Shown: positions 9,005 through 19,258 of the stretch, piece after piece
Position numbering within the stretch: position 1 is the first letter of the stretch
Layout: every line of letters starts with the position of its first letter
DNA from: Gemmatimonadota bacterium
GTDB taxonomy: Bacteria > Gemmatimonadota > Gemmatimonadetes > Longimicrobiales > Gaopeijiaceae
Length of the DNA: 64,000 bases
Direction: 5' to 3'
NCBI GenBank assembly: GCA_028873595.1
Contig: JAPPOV010000001.1
Coordinates: 46,213-110,212, forward strand
Notes under the pieces: model-generated
What the model was told of the DNA's origin: nothing
Databases searched by the model: none
The model's input: only the letters and a program-made list of their open reading frames with translations
Translations under genes and position numbers: made by a program

Positions 9005-11293
9005 TCAGGCCTCCGAGCCTGCGGGTGCGTCCATGATCTTCGGGATCGCTGTGAAGTAGGCTTCGGAGATGTCGGCCGTGCTCGCCGCGACCGAGCCACC
9101 GCGAACCTTTACGGAGAAGCCGGCGTCCGCGTCTGTCACCGTGCCGATCTTCATCGCGGGCACCTCATACCGTGCTGCGAGCGAAAGGACCTGCTCGGTC
9201 TTGTCGGGGCTGGCCGAGACCAGAATACGGCCCTGCGACTCACCAAAGAGGGAGATGACAGGGCGAAGGTCTTCGTCGAGCTCAACATCGACACCGAACG
9301 GTGCGTCACCATCGCCCAGGGCGCACTCTGCGAGTGCGGACGCCAGACCACCCTCGGAGCAGTCGTGCGCCGAGTTCAGCACCTCCTCGTGATTCATCTT
9401 GAGAACGGCCTGCTGCAGCGCTCGCTCCCCATCCAGATCGACGGAGGGGGGCTGTCCGGCCACGAGGCCGGCGGTCACGTAGAGATACTCGGAACCGCCG
9501 AACTCCCCCGTGTTGCTCCCGAGGAGCACGATGTCATCCCCCGCATTCTGGAAGGCGTGACGTGTGATCTTCGATACGTCGTCGATCACACCAACCATGC
9601 CGATGACGGGCGTGGGGTAGATCGCCTTGCCATCGGTCTCGTTGAAGAGTGAGACGTTTCCGCCGGTGACCGGCGTTTCGAATGCTCCGCAGGCGTCACG
9701 CATACCCAGTACCGCTTCGCGAAGCTGGTAGTAGATGTGCGCTTTGAGTGGGTTGCCGAAGTTCAGGTTGTTCGTGATCGCCGTGGGCAATGCACCGACG
9801 CACACGAGGTTGCGTGCTGCTTCGGCGACCGCGGCCATCGCGCCGGTTCTCGGTTCGAGGTACACGAAACGCCCGTTGCAATCCGTGGTCGCGGCGACTG
9901 CACGTCTGGTGCCCCGGATCCGGATGACGCCCGAGTCTCCACCGGGTCGGACGGCGGTGGCTGTTCGTACGGTCGTGTCGTATTGGTGGTAGATCCACTG
10001 CTTGGATGCGACGTTCGGCGAGCCGAGCAGGAGAAGGAAACTCTTTGTCAGATCTCCCTCGGGAATCAGGTGTTCGGTGAGATCCATCGTACGGAGCGCG
10101 ACGATCTCTTCGGACTCGATTCCCTCGCGTTCGTACGTGGGGCAGCCTTCCGTGAGCGGAAGGGCTGGAATGTCCGCAACGACCTGGCCCTCCTCGAGCA
10201 CTCGGAACATGCCGTCGTTCGTGACGCGGCCGATCACCGCCGCCTCGAGTTCCCACTTCTCCAGGATCTGCCGGACCTCGTCCTCGCGACCCGGCTTGGC
10301 GACGACGAGCATTCGCTCCTGGGATTCCGATAGGAGGATCTCGTAGGGCGTCATTCCCTCCTCACGGATGGGAACGTCCGTCATCTCCATCTCAATGCCG
10401 CTTCCACCCCGTCCAGCCATCTCTGAACCGCTGGAGGTGATCCCGGCAGCACCCATGTCCTGGATCCCACTGATCGCACCCGATGCGATGAGTTCGAGGC
10501 TGGCCTCGAGGAGGAGCTTCTCCGTGAACGGGTCTCCGACCTGCACCTGCGGGCGGCTCGATTCATCGGAATCTTCGCTCAGTTCCTCACTTGCGAAGGT
10601 GGCGCCATGAATACCGTCACGGCCGGTACGCGCGCCCACGGCCATGAGAGGACTGCCGTCACCCGATGCAGATGCGGTGATCAGGTCCTCGTGCTTCATG
10701 AGTCCGAGGCACATCGCGTTTACGATGGGGTTCCCCTCGTACCCACGGTCGAACTGGACCTCTCCACCGATGTTCGGAATCCCGACACAGTTGCCGTAGT
10801 CACCGACCCCGCTGACGACACCACCGAACAGGTACCGGACGCGGCCTGTGTCGAGGTCCCCGAAGCGAAGTGAGTCGAGAACTGCGACGGGTCGGGCACC
10901 CATCGTGAAGATGTCACGGAGGATACCACCCACACCGGTCGCAGCACCCTGGTAGGGCTCGACCGCCGATGGGTGATTGTGCGACTCGATCTTGAAGGCG
11001 AGGGCGAAGCCCTCGCCGACGTCGATGACGCCCGCGTTCTCTCCCGGGCCCTGAATCACCCAGGGGGCCTTTGTCGGCAGAAGCCGAAGCAGACGCTTTG
11101 AGTTCTTGTATCCGCAGTGCTCTGACCACATCGCACTGAAGACACCGAGTTCGGTGTAGGTCGGGGTGCGGCCCATGATCTGCTGCACCCGCTCGTACTC
11201 GTCTGGCGAAAGGCCGTGGTCGGCGACGACTTCGGCGGTGATCTCGGGGTCGCCCTTGCGCGGAGGGACCGGAGCGGCCGTGGGCTTGATCAT
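9005..11293 (-). CDS. purL: phosphoribosylformylglycinamidine synthase, large subunit (short PurL)
   Basis: 762 residues from ATG 11293, which overlaps the purQ stop as ATGA; 48 further in-frame codons upstream are discarded because they lie in purQ. This is the small PurL of the three-part FGAM synthase (PurS, PurQ, PurL), converting FGAR to FGAM with ATP. Visible segments: [24 protein letters not shown], the [15 protein letters not shown] substrate loop, [19 protein letters not shown] and [13 protein letters not shown]. Size and the adjacent purS match the B. subtilis type, not the long fused type of Proteobacteria. Confidence 0.97.
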   Translation of the reverse strand: MIKPTAAPVPPRKGDPEITAEVVADHGLSPDEYERVQQIMGRTPTYTELGVFSAMWSEHCGYKNSKRLLRLLPTKAPWVIQGPGENAGVIDVGEGFALAFKIESHNHPSAVEPYQGAATGVGGILRDIFTMGARPVAVLDSLRFGDLDTGRVRYLFGGVVSGVGDYGNCVGIPNIGGEVQFDRGYEGNPIVNAMCLGLMKHEDLITASASGDGSPLMAVGARTGRDGIHGATFASEELSEDSDESSRPQVQVGDPFTEKLLLEASLELIASGAISGIQDMGAAGITSSGSEMAGRGGSGIEMEMTDVPIREEGMTPYEILLSESQERMLVVAKPGREDEVRQILEKWELEAAVIGRVTNDGMFRVLEEGQVVADIPALPLTEGCPTYEREGIESEEIVALRTMDLTEHLIPEGDLTKSFLLLLGSPNVASKQWIYHQYDTTVRTATAVRPGGDSGVIRIRGTRRAVAATTDCNGRFVYLEPRTGAMAAVAEAARNLVCVGALPTAITNNLNFGNPLKAHIYYQLREAVLGMRDACGAFETPVTGGNVSLFNETDGKAIYPTPVIGMVGVIDDVSKITRHAFQNAGDDIVLLGSNTGEFGGSEYLYVTAGLVAGQPPSVDLDGERALQQAVLKMNHEEVLNSAHDCSEGGLASALAECALGDGDAPFGVDVELDEDLRPVISLFGESQGRILVSASPDKTEQVLSLAARYEVPAMKIGTVTDADAGFSVKVRGGSVAASTADISEAYFTAIPKIMDAPAGSEA

Positions 11294-11982
11294 GACGTTT
11301 GCAGGCTCGCGACCATGGATGTGAACAGGGCTACGCCATCGGTCGAGCCAAGCAGCTCTTCCATGGCGCGCTCGGGGTGCGGCATCATTCCGAGCACATT
11401 CCCGGCTCGGTTCGTAATGCCGGCAATGTTGTGCCACGAACCGTTGGGGTTCGCGTTCGCACTCGTTTCCCCAGCGGCGTTCACGTATCGGAAGACAACG
11501 CGCCCTTCGGCCTCGAGGGCCTCGAGTGTCTCCTTGTCCGCCTCGTAGTTGCCTTCGCCGTGTGCGATCGGAATTCGAAGGATCTGCCCTGCTTTGTAAT
11601 CTGCCGTGAACATCGTGTCTGCTCGCTCCACACGGAGCAGGACGTCTTTGCTCTCGAACTTGAGCGAGTTGTTGTGCATCAGAGCACCCGGAAGGAGCCC
11701 GGATTCGCAGAGGATCTGGAAGCCGTTGCAGATTCCGAGGACCGGCCCACCCGCGTTCGCGAAGGAGATGACGTCCTCCATGATCGGGCTCATCCGCGCG
11801 ATCGCGCCGGCGCGGAGGTAGTCTCCGTACGAAAAGCCACCGGGGAGCAGGACGGCATCATACCCTTCGATGCCGCGCTCACGGTGCCAGATGAAGGAGG
11901 CATCCCCGCCGACCTGCTGCGCTGCCTTGTAGAGGTCGTAGTCGCAGTTCGACCCGGGAAAGGTGATCACTGCGACTTTCAT
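11290..11982 (-). CDS. purQ: phosphoribosylformylglycinamidine synthase, glutaminase subunit
   Basis: 230 residues. Class I glutamine amidotransferase that feeds ammonia to PurL. Motifs: N-terminal [14 protein letters not shown], the nucleophile elbow [12 protein letters not shown] (Cys in GICNG), and late His/Glu in [11 protein letters not shown]. It overlaps purS upstream and purL downstream by ATGA junctions, which supports tight stoichiometry of the complex. Confidence 0.97.
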   Translation of the reverse strand: MKVAVITFPGSNCDYDLYKAAQQVGGDASFIWHRERGIEGYDAVLLPGGFSYGDYLRAGAIARMSPIMEDVISFANAGGPVLGICNGFQILCESGLLPGALMHNNSLKFESKDVLLRVERADTMFTADYKAGQILRIPIAHGEGNYEADKETLEALEAEGRVVFRYVNAAGETSANANPNGSWHNIAGITNRAGNVLGMMPHPERAMEELLGSTDGVALFTSMVASLQTS

Positions 11983-12251
11983 GAGCCGGCACCCTCCAGT
12001 TCACCGACCATCGAGACCTCGAAATCCTCGGTCACGGGGTTGGCCAGCAACTTCCGGCACATCGCTTCTGCGGCTTCAAGAGCCGCGTCGGGGGAATCCG
12101 CTTCCATATCGACATAGATGGCCTTGCCCACTCGGATGTCGCTCACACCCTCCCAGCCGAGAGAGTTGAGTGAGTGGTGGATGGCTTTGCCCTGGGGGTC
12201 GAGAAGTCCTGGGCGGGGCTTTACACGAACTTCGAGACGGTACTGACTCAC
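11979..12251 (-). CDS. purS: phosphoribosylformylglycinamidine synthase subunit PurS
   Basis: 90 residues, the usual size. PurS is the small dimeric subunit that bridges PurQ and PurL. The sequence shows [26 protein letters not shown] near the start and the VGKAIYV strand. The GTG start overlaps the pssA stop as GTGA and its own stop overlaps purQ as ATGA. Confidence 0.95.
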   Translation of the reverse strand: MSQYRLEVRVKPRPGLLDPQGKAIHHSLNSLGWEGVSDIRVGKAIYVDMEADSPDAALEAAEAMCRKLLANPVTEDFEVSMVGELEGAGS

Positions 12252-13144
12252 GCTTGTTCCTCCAGACCGCGATCGGGGTCGGGGGTGGGTTGGGAATCGA
12301 CTTCGAGATGTATCGGCCCCTGCGGGACCAGGTTGCCGTAGTCCATGTCACGGACTTCGGTTCGGGCACCAGCTTCACCTTCGTCTTCATCGAGAAGCGG
12401 ATCTCCACCGGGGAGCCGGTCGAGGAAGCCGAGCGCTACGGACTTCAGGAGACCCCACACGATGTAGAGTACCAGCACGCTGAAGAAGTAGTACTCGGGG
12501 ACCGATACGGCGACGAAGATGGCTGTCACCGCCGTAATGGTGTTGACGATGCCTCGTGTGCTGCGGAGTCCGATCTTTCCGACCTTCCCGTACGGCACAT
12601 GGCTGACCATGAGCACAGCCAGAAGGACCATTCCGACTCCCATGATCTGCTGCCACGGGAGATCCGACAGAGACGTCGCGAAGAAGGTGGTCTGACTGAA
12701 CGGGTAGTACGACGCCAGCGCCATGCCGGCCGAGGGAGACGGGAGACCGTGAAAGTAGCGCTTGGCCTCTCCGCCCTGTTCGATGTTGAAGCGAGCGAGC
12801 CGGACTACGACTGCGGTGATGTAGACGAAGGAGAGTACCCAACTCCACTCCGCGTCTTCAAAGAAGAGCGCGAACATGATGTAGCCGGGTGCGACACCGA
12901 AGGAGATCGCGTCCACCAGCGAATCGAGCTCTGCTCCGAACGCTGAACCCGTTCGAGTCAGTCGAGCCACGCTTCCGTCGAGCATGTCGAGGATGCCCGC
13001 GATGATGATACACCAGCCGGCCCACATGAAATCACCGCGGGAGACGGAAACCATCGAGTAGACGCCGAAGAAGAGGTTCCCCAGCGTGAAGGCCGACGGC
13101 AGAATGATGACTCCACGCTGCAGCGTCTGTCGTCGCCCCGGCAT
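12248..13144 (-). CDS. pssA: CDP-diacylglycerol--serine O-phosphatidyltransferase
   Basis: 298 residues. Membrane enzyme making phosphatidylserine from CDP-diacylglycerol and serine. The CDP-alcohol phosphotransferase motif DGx2ARx8Gx3Dx3D is complete (D56, G57, A60, R61, G70, D74, D78). Several hydrophobic helices follow, then an acidic soluble tail of about 45 residues. It lies between psd and purS, joined to psd by TGATG and to purS by GTGA, so a phospholipid pair is embedded in the purine operon. Confidence 0.93.
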   Translation of the reverse strand: MPGRRQTLQRGVIILPSAFTLGNLFFGVYSMVSVSRGDFMWAGWCIIIAGILDMLDGSVARLTRTGSAFGAELDSLVDAISFGVAPGYIMFALFFEDAEWSWVLSFVYITAVVVRLARFNIEQGGEAKRYFHGLPSPSAGMALASYYPFSQTTFFATSLSDLPWQQIMGVGMVLLAVLMVSHVPYGKVGKIGLRSTRGIVNTITAVTAIFVAVSVPEYYFFSVLVLYIVWGLLKSVALGFLDRLPGGDPLLDEDEGEAGARTEVRDMDYGNLVPQGPIHLEVDSQPTPDPDRGLEEQA

Positions 13145-13860
13145 CAGCCTTCCTCAGCGCGCATTCGCGCCATCGGGGATGATCCTACCGTTACTCGGTC
13201 TCCAACCGCGCACAGGATGTCCCAATGCGACGGCAAGAATAGGTCGACCCGGGAGCCGAAGCGGATGAGGCCAAAGCGAGCTCCGCGGTCGACCATGTCA
13301 CCCTGGTTGGGGTCGGTGATGATCCGGCGCGCTACCAGCCCGGCGATCTGCTTCACGAGTACGTTGCCGTGATCGGTGGAGATCCCGAGCGACGACTGTT
13401 CATTGTCCTCGGACGCCTTGTCAGCCCAGGCGACAGCGTATGCGCCGGGCCGGTAGACCTTGTACCCGACCGTCCCGGAGACCGGAGCGCGCTGGACGTG
13501 CACGTCGAAGACGCTGAGGAAGATCGAAATCTTGGTGGCTGCTCCGACAATGAAGTCGGGCTCCTCTACATCTTCGATCAGGATCACCTTGCCCTGGCCT
13601 GGAGCGACGACCAGGGACTCGTCGGACGGTACCGCCGGCTCCGGGTTCCGGAAAAACCAGAGCACGAAAATGGCGAGGACGCTGAAGGCCCATGCCGAAA
13701 TCTGGAGCGCGATCTCTCCCGCACTCGCCGCATCCGATGGGCCGGCGCCGGCGATTGGATCCACGGGGGCACGCCCCAGGACCCAGATTCCGGTCCAGCA
13801 GACACCCGCGAGGAATACGCCCGCCGCAGCGAACGGAAGTCCCTCGCGGGCAATCTTCAC
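13144..13860 (-). CDS. psd: phosphatidylserine decarboxylase proenzyme (short type)
   Basis: 238 residues from a GTG at 13860 that overlaps the purC stop as GTGA. Converts phosphatidylserine to phosphatidylethanolamine. Two hydrophobic stretches at the N-terminus (about 8-30 and 53-70) anchor it. The core has FLSVFDVHVQRAP and the self-cleavage site FGSRVD, where the Gly202-Ser203 bond would be cut to make the pyruvoyl group. The short length and the FGS site mark the archaeal-type/PSD-related subfamily and not the longer E. coli form with LGST. Confidence 0.9.
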   Translation of the reverse strand: MKIAREGLPFAAAGVFLAGVCWTGIWVLGRAPVDPIAGAGPSDAASAGEIALQISAWAFSVLAIFVLWFFRNPEPAVPSDESLVVAPGQGKVILIEDVEEPDFIVGAATKISIFLSVFDVHVQRAPVSGTVGYKVYRPGAYAVAWADKASEDNEQSSLGISTDHGNVLVKQIAGLVARRIITDPNQGDMVDRGARFGLIRFGSRVDLFLPSHWDILCAVGDRVTVGSSPMARMRAEEG

Positions 13861-14798
13861 CGGTCGTCCCCGAAGAGCGGAGGCTGGTAGTCGGCCAGCG
13901 CTGTACCGGTCAGGCGTTGGAACACGTCCTTGTACCGCTCTGAGGACTCCTCGACGACCTCGGTAGGCAGATCCGGAGGGGGTGGGCTCTTGTCCCAATC
14001 GAGCGTTTCCAGCCAGTCGCGGACCGGTTGCTTGTCGAGGGACGGCTGACCTCGGCCGGTGCCGTAACTCTCCTTGGGCCAGAAGCGCGAGGAGTCGGGG
14101 GTCAAGACTTCGTCGATGAGCATCAACTCACCATTCTTGTGCCCGAACTCGAACTTCGTGTCGGCGAGAATGATGTCACTCTTCTCCGCCACGTCCCGCC
14201 CGAACCCGTAGATCTCCAGTGAGAGGTCCTTGAGTCGGTTCGCGAGCTCGTCGCCGAGGATTTCTCTGGTTTGACCGAAGGTGATGTTTTCGTCGTGCTC
14301 ACCCTGCTGTGCCTTCGTCGCCGGCGAAAAGATGGCCGGATCCAGCCGTTGGCTCTCCTCGAGGCCTTCCGCCAGTGGCTCCCCCGCGAGCGTACCGCTC
14401 TGTTTGTACTCTTTCCACGCCGAGCCGGAGATATACCCGCGGACCACGCACTCCACGAGCACTGGATCGGTCCTGTGCACCAGCATTGCTCGGCGGGCCC
14501 ACTGGTCACGTGTTTCAGCGAGTTCGGGGTGCCGGGCGATGATACGATCCGGGTCGACCGCGATGAGATGGTGTGCCAGGCGATCGTTGAGCTGGTCCAG
14601 CCACCATGCGGTGATCTGGGTCAGGACTTCGCCCTTGTGCGGGATCGGTTGCGGAAGGACCACGTCGAACGCGCTGACGCGATCGCTCGCGATCATGAGG
14701 AGGGTGTCGGAGTTTACCTCGTAGACGTCCCTGACCTTTCCTCGGTGGAGGAGCGGCAGGGGCAGCTGCGACTCGTGGACCAGGTTCTGATCAGACAT
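13857..14798 (-). CDS. purC: phosphoribosylaminoimidazole-succinocarboxamide synthase
   Basis: 313 residues. SAICAR synthetase joins CAIR and aspartate with ATP. Signatures: LHRGKVRDVYEV (nucleotide-binding start), SDRVSAFDVVLPQPIPHKGEVLTQIT, VVRGYISGSAWKEY, and LIDEVLTPDSSRFWP. The length resembles the longer yeast/Proteobacteria-type PurC, not the roughly 240-residue Bacillus form. It overlaps purB by 8 bp and psd by 4 bp. Confidence 0.96.
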   Translation of the reverse strand: MSDQNLVHESQLPLPLLHRGKVRDVYEVNSDTLLMIASDRVSAFDVVLPQPIPHKGEVLTQITAWWLDQLNDRLAHHLIAVDPDRIIARHPELAETRDQWARRAMLVHRTDPVLVECVVRGYISGSAWKEYKQSGTLAGEPLAEGLEESQRLDPAIFSPATKAQQGEHDENITFGQTREILGDELANRLKDLSLEIYGFGRDVAEKSDIILADTKFEFGHKNGELMLIDEVLTPDSSRFWPKESYGTGRGQPSLDKQPVRDWLETLDWDKSPPPPDLPTEVVEESSERYKDVFQRLTGTALADYQPPLFGDDR

Positions 14799-16230
14799 GG
14801 AGTTTGGGGTCGTCCAGGTTCAGGGTGTTGGAACGGTGTTTCTCAAGAACAGGGTTGACGATGCACTCGATGAAGCGCTCGACTTGAGACGGAGCCCGAC
14901 CGACAAAGCGCATCGGGTCGACCATCTCCTGAAGCTCGTCCGCGCGGAGACCGAACGAGTCGTCTCCAGCGATACGGTCGAGCAGGTCTGCATCGGCACC
15001 CTCTTCCTTCATGCGTCTCGCGGCGGCCATCGAGTGCTGCCGAATCGACTCGTGCAGCACCTGCCTGTCACCGCCTCGTGACACGGCGTGCATCAAGATC
15101 GTCTCTGTAGCCATGAAGGGAAGGTGCTCCGCAAGATTCCTGCGCACGACCTCCGGATTCACGATCAGTCGGCGGGCGACGTTCTCCAGGAGGACCAGGC
15201 AACCGTCGAGTGCCAGAAACGCATCGGGCACGGAAACACGTCGGTTCGCCGAATCGTCCAGCGTTCGCTCGAGCCACTGTGTGGCCGCCGTGAACGCCGG
15301 GTCGATGGACAGCGTAATGACATGCCGGGCCAGAGCGCAGATCCGTTCGGCGCGCATCGGATTGCGTTTGTAGGGCATCGCCGATGAGCCGATCTGCTCC
15401 GCTTCGAATGGCTCTTCGACCTCACGCAGGTTGGCGAGTATGCGCAGGTCGTGGCCGATCTTGGACACCGAAGCGGCTGCGCCGGCCAGGGATGCCTGCA
15501 CGGCGTAATCGACTTTCCGCGTATACGTCTGGCCGCTGACCGGGTACGTAGACTCGAAGCCCATGCGCTGTCCGACCGCCAGATCGAGTGCGTCGACTTT
15601 GTCGTGATCTCCCTCGAAGAGTTCGAGGAAGGACGCTTGTGTGCCGGTGGTCCCACGCACGCCGCGGAACCGGAGCACTTCGATCCGATGGTCCAACTCC
15701 TCGATGTCGAGCAAGAGGTCCTGGATCCAGAGCGTCGCCCGTTTTCCCACCGTGGTCGGCTGGGCTGGCTGGAAGTGCGTGTAGCCGAGTGTCGCCAGGG
15801 AAGCATGCTCGCGGGCGAACTCCGTCAATGCCTCGACGCACCGGATGAGACGGGCCCGAATCAGCTCCAGCGCATCGCGATGAAGAATCAGGTCCGTATT
15901 GTCACCGATGAACGCGCTGGTTGCTCCCAGGTGGATGATCCCTTTTGCCGCAGGAGCATCGTCACCAAACAGGTGCACGTGCGCCATGACGTCGTGGCGG
16001 AAGCGCTTCTCGTACTCGGCCGCCTTGTCGAGATCCAGCTTGTCCACGGCGGCGCGCATTTGTTCGAGCGCCTCATCGGAGATGTCGAGGCCGAGTTCGG
16101 CCTCGCTTTCCGCCAGCGCGATCCAAAGGCGTCGCCACGTACCGAAGCGGCGGGCGGGCGAGAAAATCTTCTGCATCTCTCGTGACGCGTATCGGTCAGA
16201 GAGCGGGTGCATGTATCGATCGAGGTCCAA
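14791..16230 (-). CDS. purB: adenylosuccinate lyase, animal-like subtype
   Basis: 479 residues from TTG 16230, favoured by a GGAGGGG Shine-Dalgarno a few bases upstream; an ATG at 16212 is the alternative. Acts twice in purine synthesis (SAICAR to AICAR, adenylosuccinate to AMP). Diagnostic segments are RHDVMAHVH, IIHLGATS..GDNTDLI, THFQPAQPTTVGKR, GTTGTQASFLELFEGD, the flexible signature loop GSSAMPYKRNPMRAER, and ERTLDDSANRR. From memory these match human ADSL (484 residues) far better than the B. subtilis (431) or E. coli (456) enzymes, whose loop reads MPHK. It follows htrA directly. Confidence 0.95.
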   Translation of the reverse strand: MDLDRYMHPLSDRYASREMQKIFSPARRFGTWRRLWIALAESEAELGLDISDEALEQMRAAVDKLDLDKAAEYEKRFRHDVMAHVHLFGDDAPAAKGIIHLGATSAFIGDNTDLILHRDALELIRARLIRCVEALTEFAREHASLATLGYTHFQPAQPTTVGKRATLWIQDLLLDIEELDHRIEVLRFRGVRGTTGTQASFLELFEGDHDKVDALDLAVGQRMGFESTYPVSGQTYTRKVDYAVQASLAGAAASVSKIGHDLRILANLREVEEPFEAEQIGSSAMPYKRNPMRAERICALARHVITLSIDPAFTAATQWLERTLDDSANRRVSVPDAFLALDGCLVLLENVARRLIVNPEVVRRNLAEHLPFMATETILMHAVSRGGDRQVLHESIRQHSMAAARRMKEEGADADLLDRIAGDDSFGLRADELQEMVDPMRFVGRAPSQVERFIECIVNPVLEKHRSNTLNLDDPKLHV

Positions 16231-17613
16231 CTAGCCCCTCCAGTACAGACTGGTCGTGTAGTAGTCGTTATTGCGCTCAAGGTAGACGACGATCCGGCCC
16301 TGCTGGCCCGTAAGCGCATCAAAGAACGCTGCAGCGTCGTCGGCGCTGCGAATGCGGGTTCGATTCATCTGGATGATCACGTCGCCTGACCGAAGCCGGG
16401 TTCGGTTCGTAAGTTCCCCCGAGATGTTGGCGATGAGCGCACCGGACTCGCTCGACAATCCCAACTCTCCCTGAATCTGCGAGGAGACGGAGATGAGCTC
16501 GATGTCCTGAAACAGCGTCACCCGTGCTGCTGTCGTGGACGGGAAAGGCTCGGCCTGCAAGGCGATTACCCGGGGCTGACCCTGGAGGGTCAAATCCACG
16601 CCATCGCCGGCGCGTAGATCGAGGAGCACGCCCTCCCAGTCGAGGGGACCGGATAGAGGGCGGCCATTCGCGCGCAGGAGCATGTCGCCGGCTTCGAGTG
16701 CCGCGTCGTCCGCAGGAGAGCCTTCGGCGACACGACTGATCCGGACGCCACGAGTACGACCCCAGGCGTCGGCCTGGATGGGTTCGACCTCGATGCCGAC
16801 CCAGGCGCGTCGGATCTCTCCGTGCTCGAGGAAGTCGTCGGCGATCTGGAGCGCGCGGTCGATCGGGATGGCGAAGCCGAGGCCTTCACTTCCTCCACTT
16901 CGTGACATGATCGACGCGTTGATCCCGATCACCTCACCGTCGGCGTTCACCAATGCCCCACCCGAGTTGCCGGGATTGATCGCAGCGTCCGTCTGGATCA
17001 TGCCGAAGTAGAATCCCTCGTCCTCGGATGAGGGGGCGATGTTGCGGTCAACCGCGGAGATTACCCCGGCGGTCACGGTCGGCTCGCTATCCGCGACGTA
17101 GTTGCCGAGCGGATTTCCGATCGCGATCGCCCACTCGCCGATCATGAGGCCTGCGGCGCTTCCGACCGGAGCAACGGGGAGGTCGTTACCCTGAATGCGA
17201 AGCACGGCGATGTCCGCGACCGGGTCGGTTCCGATGATCTCCGCGTCGAGATCCCGTCCCCCAGCCAGGGTGACCTTGATTTGCGACGCACCGGTGATGA
17301 CGTGGTCGTTCGTGATGACGATCCCGTCCTCACTGACAATGACTCCTGAGCCGAAGCCTGCGCTCCGTTGCTGTGCACCCGGTGGCAGGATCATGCTCTC
17401 CCACATCGTGCGAGGTCGGGCTCGTTGGGTGCGCAGGACATTCACGCTGACCACCGCCGGCGCGACCCGCGCCGATGCGCGGACGATGGCGGTAGCGCGG
17501 CTCTCGTCGATGGACTGGTGCGCCGCCTGCGACGAGGCCGTGCCCGGGTCACACGCTCCGGCGACGAGAGCCGTCAGCGCCGTGAAGAGGAACCGGCGAA
17601 CTCCGTCCGCCAT
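16231..17613 (-). CDS. DegP/HtrA-type serine protease, possible lipoprotein
   Basis: 460 residues from ATG 17613, one base after the transaldolase stop; the longer open frame upstream lies inside that gene. The start gives a signal peptide ending LVAGAC, a passable but not ideal lipobox, so it may be lipid-anchored in the periplasm. The trypsin-like domain carries the triad His (TNDHVITGA), Asp (VADIAVLR) and Ser (NPGNSGGALV). Two PDZ domains follow (about residues 280-365 and 370-455). HtrA proteins degrade or refold damaged envelope proteins. Its place inside the purine run is probably simple cotranscription. Confidence 0.92.
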   Translation of the reverse strand: MADGVRRFLFTALTALVAGACDPGTASSQAAHQSIDESRATAIVRASARVAPAVVSVNVLRTQRARPRTMWESMILPPGAQQRSAGFGSGVIVSEDGIVITNDHVITGASQIKVTLAGGRDLDAEIIGTDPVADIAVLRIQGNDLPVAPVGSAAGLMIGEWAIAIGNPLGNYVADSEPTVTAGVISAVDRNIAPSSEDEGFYFGMIQTDAAINPGNSGGALVNADGEVIGINASIMSRSGGSEGLGFAIPIDRALQIADDFLEHGEIRRAWVGIEVEPIQADAWGRTRGVRISRVAEGSPADDAALEAGDMLLRANGRPLSGPLDWEGVLLDLRAGDGVDLTLQGQPRVIALQAEPFPSTTAARVTLFQDIELISVSSQIQGELGLSSESGALIANISGELTNRTRLRSGDVIIQMNRTRIRSADDAAAFFDALTGQQGRIVVYLERNNDYYTTSLYWRG

Positions 17614-17614
17614 G

Positions 17615-18268
17615 CTAGATCGCAGTACCTGCGGCATCCCAGTCCTTGAGGAAAGCGGCGAGCCCTTTATCGGTGAGCGGATGGCTGCTGAGTTGCCAGA
17701 GAACCTTCGGAGGCAAGGTGCAGCAGTCAGCTCCGATGAGCATGCATTCGACGACGTGCATTGGGTGGCGAAGCGATGCGGCAAGGATCTCGGTGTCGAA
17801 GCCATAATTGTCGTAGACCTGCCGGATCTGGCTGATCAACTGCATGCCCTCACCGGAGATGTCGTCGAGACGGCCCACGAACGGCGAGATGAATGTCGCG
17901 CCCGCTTTCGCAGCGAGAAGCGCCTGGGAGACGGAGAAGCACAGGGTCACGTTGACCTTGTGACCCTCGGCGACGAGGTCGCTGCACGCTTTCAGTCCGT
18001 CTTCGGTCAACGGGACCTTCACGACAGCGTTCTCGTGGATCGCGGCCAGCTTACGCCCTTCGGTGACCATCGTCTCACGGTCCACAGCGAGGACCTCAAG
18101 GGACACCGGGCCGTCCACGGCCTCGCAGATCTCCCGGTACATCACGGACACGTCGCCTTCTGCGACCTTCGCGACCAGAGACGGGTTCGTCGTAATGCCG
18201 TCGATCAGGCCCGCGTCGGCTGCGCGGCGGATCTCGGACAGGTCGGCGGTATCGAGGAAGATCTTCAT
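17615..18268 (-). CDS. transaldolase / fructose-6-phosphate aldolase family (small TalC type)
   Basis: 217 residues, the size of the short TalC/FSA family. Sequence marks: [16 protein letters not shown] at the start, [11 protein letters not shown], the Schiff-base lysine in [21 protein letters not shown], and [12 protein letters not shown]. Most such proteins are transaldolases of the pentose phosphate pathway and a few are fructose-6-phosphate aldolases; these cannot be separated with certainty by eye. It overlaps truA upstream as ATGA and is one base from htrA downstream. Confidence 0.93.
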   Translation of the reverse strand: MKIFLDTADLSEIRRAADAGLIDGITTNPSLVAKVAEGDVSVMYREICEAVDGPVSLEVLAVDRETMVTEGRKLAAIHENAVVKVPLTEDGLKACSDLVAEGHKVNVTLCFSVSQALLAAKAGATFISPFVGRLDDISGEGMQLISQIRQVYDNYGFDTEILAASLRHPMHVVECMLIGADCCTLPPKVLWQLSSHPLTDKGLAAFLKDWDAAGTAI

Positions 18269-19104
18269 TGGGGCAGTGGACTCCTGGTCCGTTCGGTGGA
18301 GGGTTGTGAGTCGGTGTCGGCCGCATCGTCGCCCGGATACGTCACCCGATGAAGGAACAGCCCTTCAGGAGGTGCCGGAGGAGATGTGGTCAGCTCTGCA
18401 GGGAAGGCGAGTAATCTAGCGATATCCTCGATCGGGCGCCGACCTCGGGCGATGTCGATCATTGTGCCCGTCAGGTACCGCACCATGTGGTGCAGGTAGC
18501 GGTCGGCGGTGATCGTGAATCGGACGCCCAGTTCGGTTTCAATCCAGGTGGCGGCATGCACCGTGCACCGCGTCCCGCGCTCGGGCTGGCCAGCCTTGGC
18601 AAACGCTTCGAACGAGTGCTCACCGAGAATCTCCTCGCATGCGCGGGCAAGCAGAGCTCGGTCGAGCTCGACGGGCGGGCCGCCCGATCCGCCGAGCGGC
18701 CAGCACCAGCGCCTGTGAAAGGGTGACGCACACGCTGGCACGAGGCCTACCTCGTAGCGGTACGTACGGTCGATCGCATCGTATCGCGGATGGAAGTCCG
18801 CGGTGGTCAGGACAGCCGCTTCGATCCAGATGTCGTCGGACAGCACCGCGTTGAGTGACTTCATCAACTGTGGCGCGCTCCACTGCGCGGGCATCTCGAC
18901 CGAGGCGACCTGGCCGGTGGCGTGGACACCGGTATCGGTGCGTCCCGATCCAATGACCGAGCGCGGGGCGTTGCCCAATCTGGTGAGCGCGGCCTCGAGG
19001 TCTCCCTGGACCGTACGCTGATCCGGCTGGACCTGCCAGCCATGGAACGCGGCACCGTCGTAGTGAACGGTGAGGCGAAAATGGAGGGTCTCGGGGGCAT
19101 CCAC
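18265..19104 (-). CDS. truA: tRNA pseudouridine(38-40) synthase TruA
   Basis: 279 residues from a GTG at 19104. This start places the conserved [21 protein letters not shown] block near the N-terminus; no clear Shine-Dalgarno is visible, and the frame is open back to 19248 but would run into the trpD start region. Isomerises U38-40 in the anticodon arm. The catalytic Asp is in the [14 protein letters not shown] block; DRTYRYEV and [17 protein letters not shown] follow. It is the first gene of the long minus-strand run that ends with purF and is divergent from trpD. Confidence 0.92.
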   Translation of the reverse strand: MDAPETLHFRLTVHYDGAAFHGWQVQPDQRTVQGDLEAALTRLGNAPRSVIGSGRTDTGVHATGQVASVEMPAQWSAPQLMKSLNAVLSDDIWIEAAVLTTADFHPRYDAIDRTYRYEVGLVPACASPFHRRWCWPLGGSGGPPVELDRALLARACEEILGEHSFEAFAKAGQPERGTRCTVHAATWIETELGVRFTITADRYLHHMVRYLTGTMIDIARGRRPIEDIARLLAFPAELTTSPPAPPEGLFLHRVTYPGDDAADTDSQPSTERTRSPLPQ

Positions 19105-19184
19105 CGCGAAAAGGTAGCGCGGGAGCGGAGCCCTTCCAAGCCGGGCCGGTCGGCCCGAGCGCTGGTCGTCCGGACGATTCCGGA

Positions 19185-19214
19185 TTGACCGGAAAGTCGC
19201 GCGATCATTAGGCT
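19185..19214 (+). promoter_or_regulatory. possible trpD promoter
   Basis: TTGACC (19185-19190), then 18 bases, then TAGGCT (19209-19214, three of six consensus bases), in the divergent truA-trpD gap and about 45 bp before the trpD ATG. The -10 match is weak. Confidence 0.25.
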
Positions 19215-19258
19215 TCCCGCTTGTCCGGCCAAGGCCGGTGCCCTCCACTGGACATGTG

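Noticed and set aside
17195..18352. Open frame of 385 codons on the + strand
   Set aside because: Antisense to htrA, transaldolase and truA, which all show catalytic motifs.
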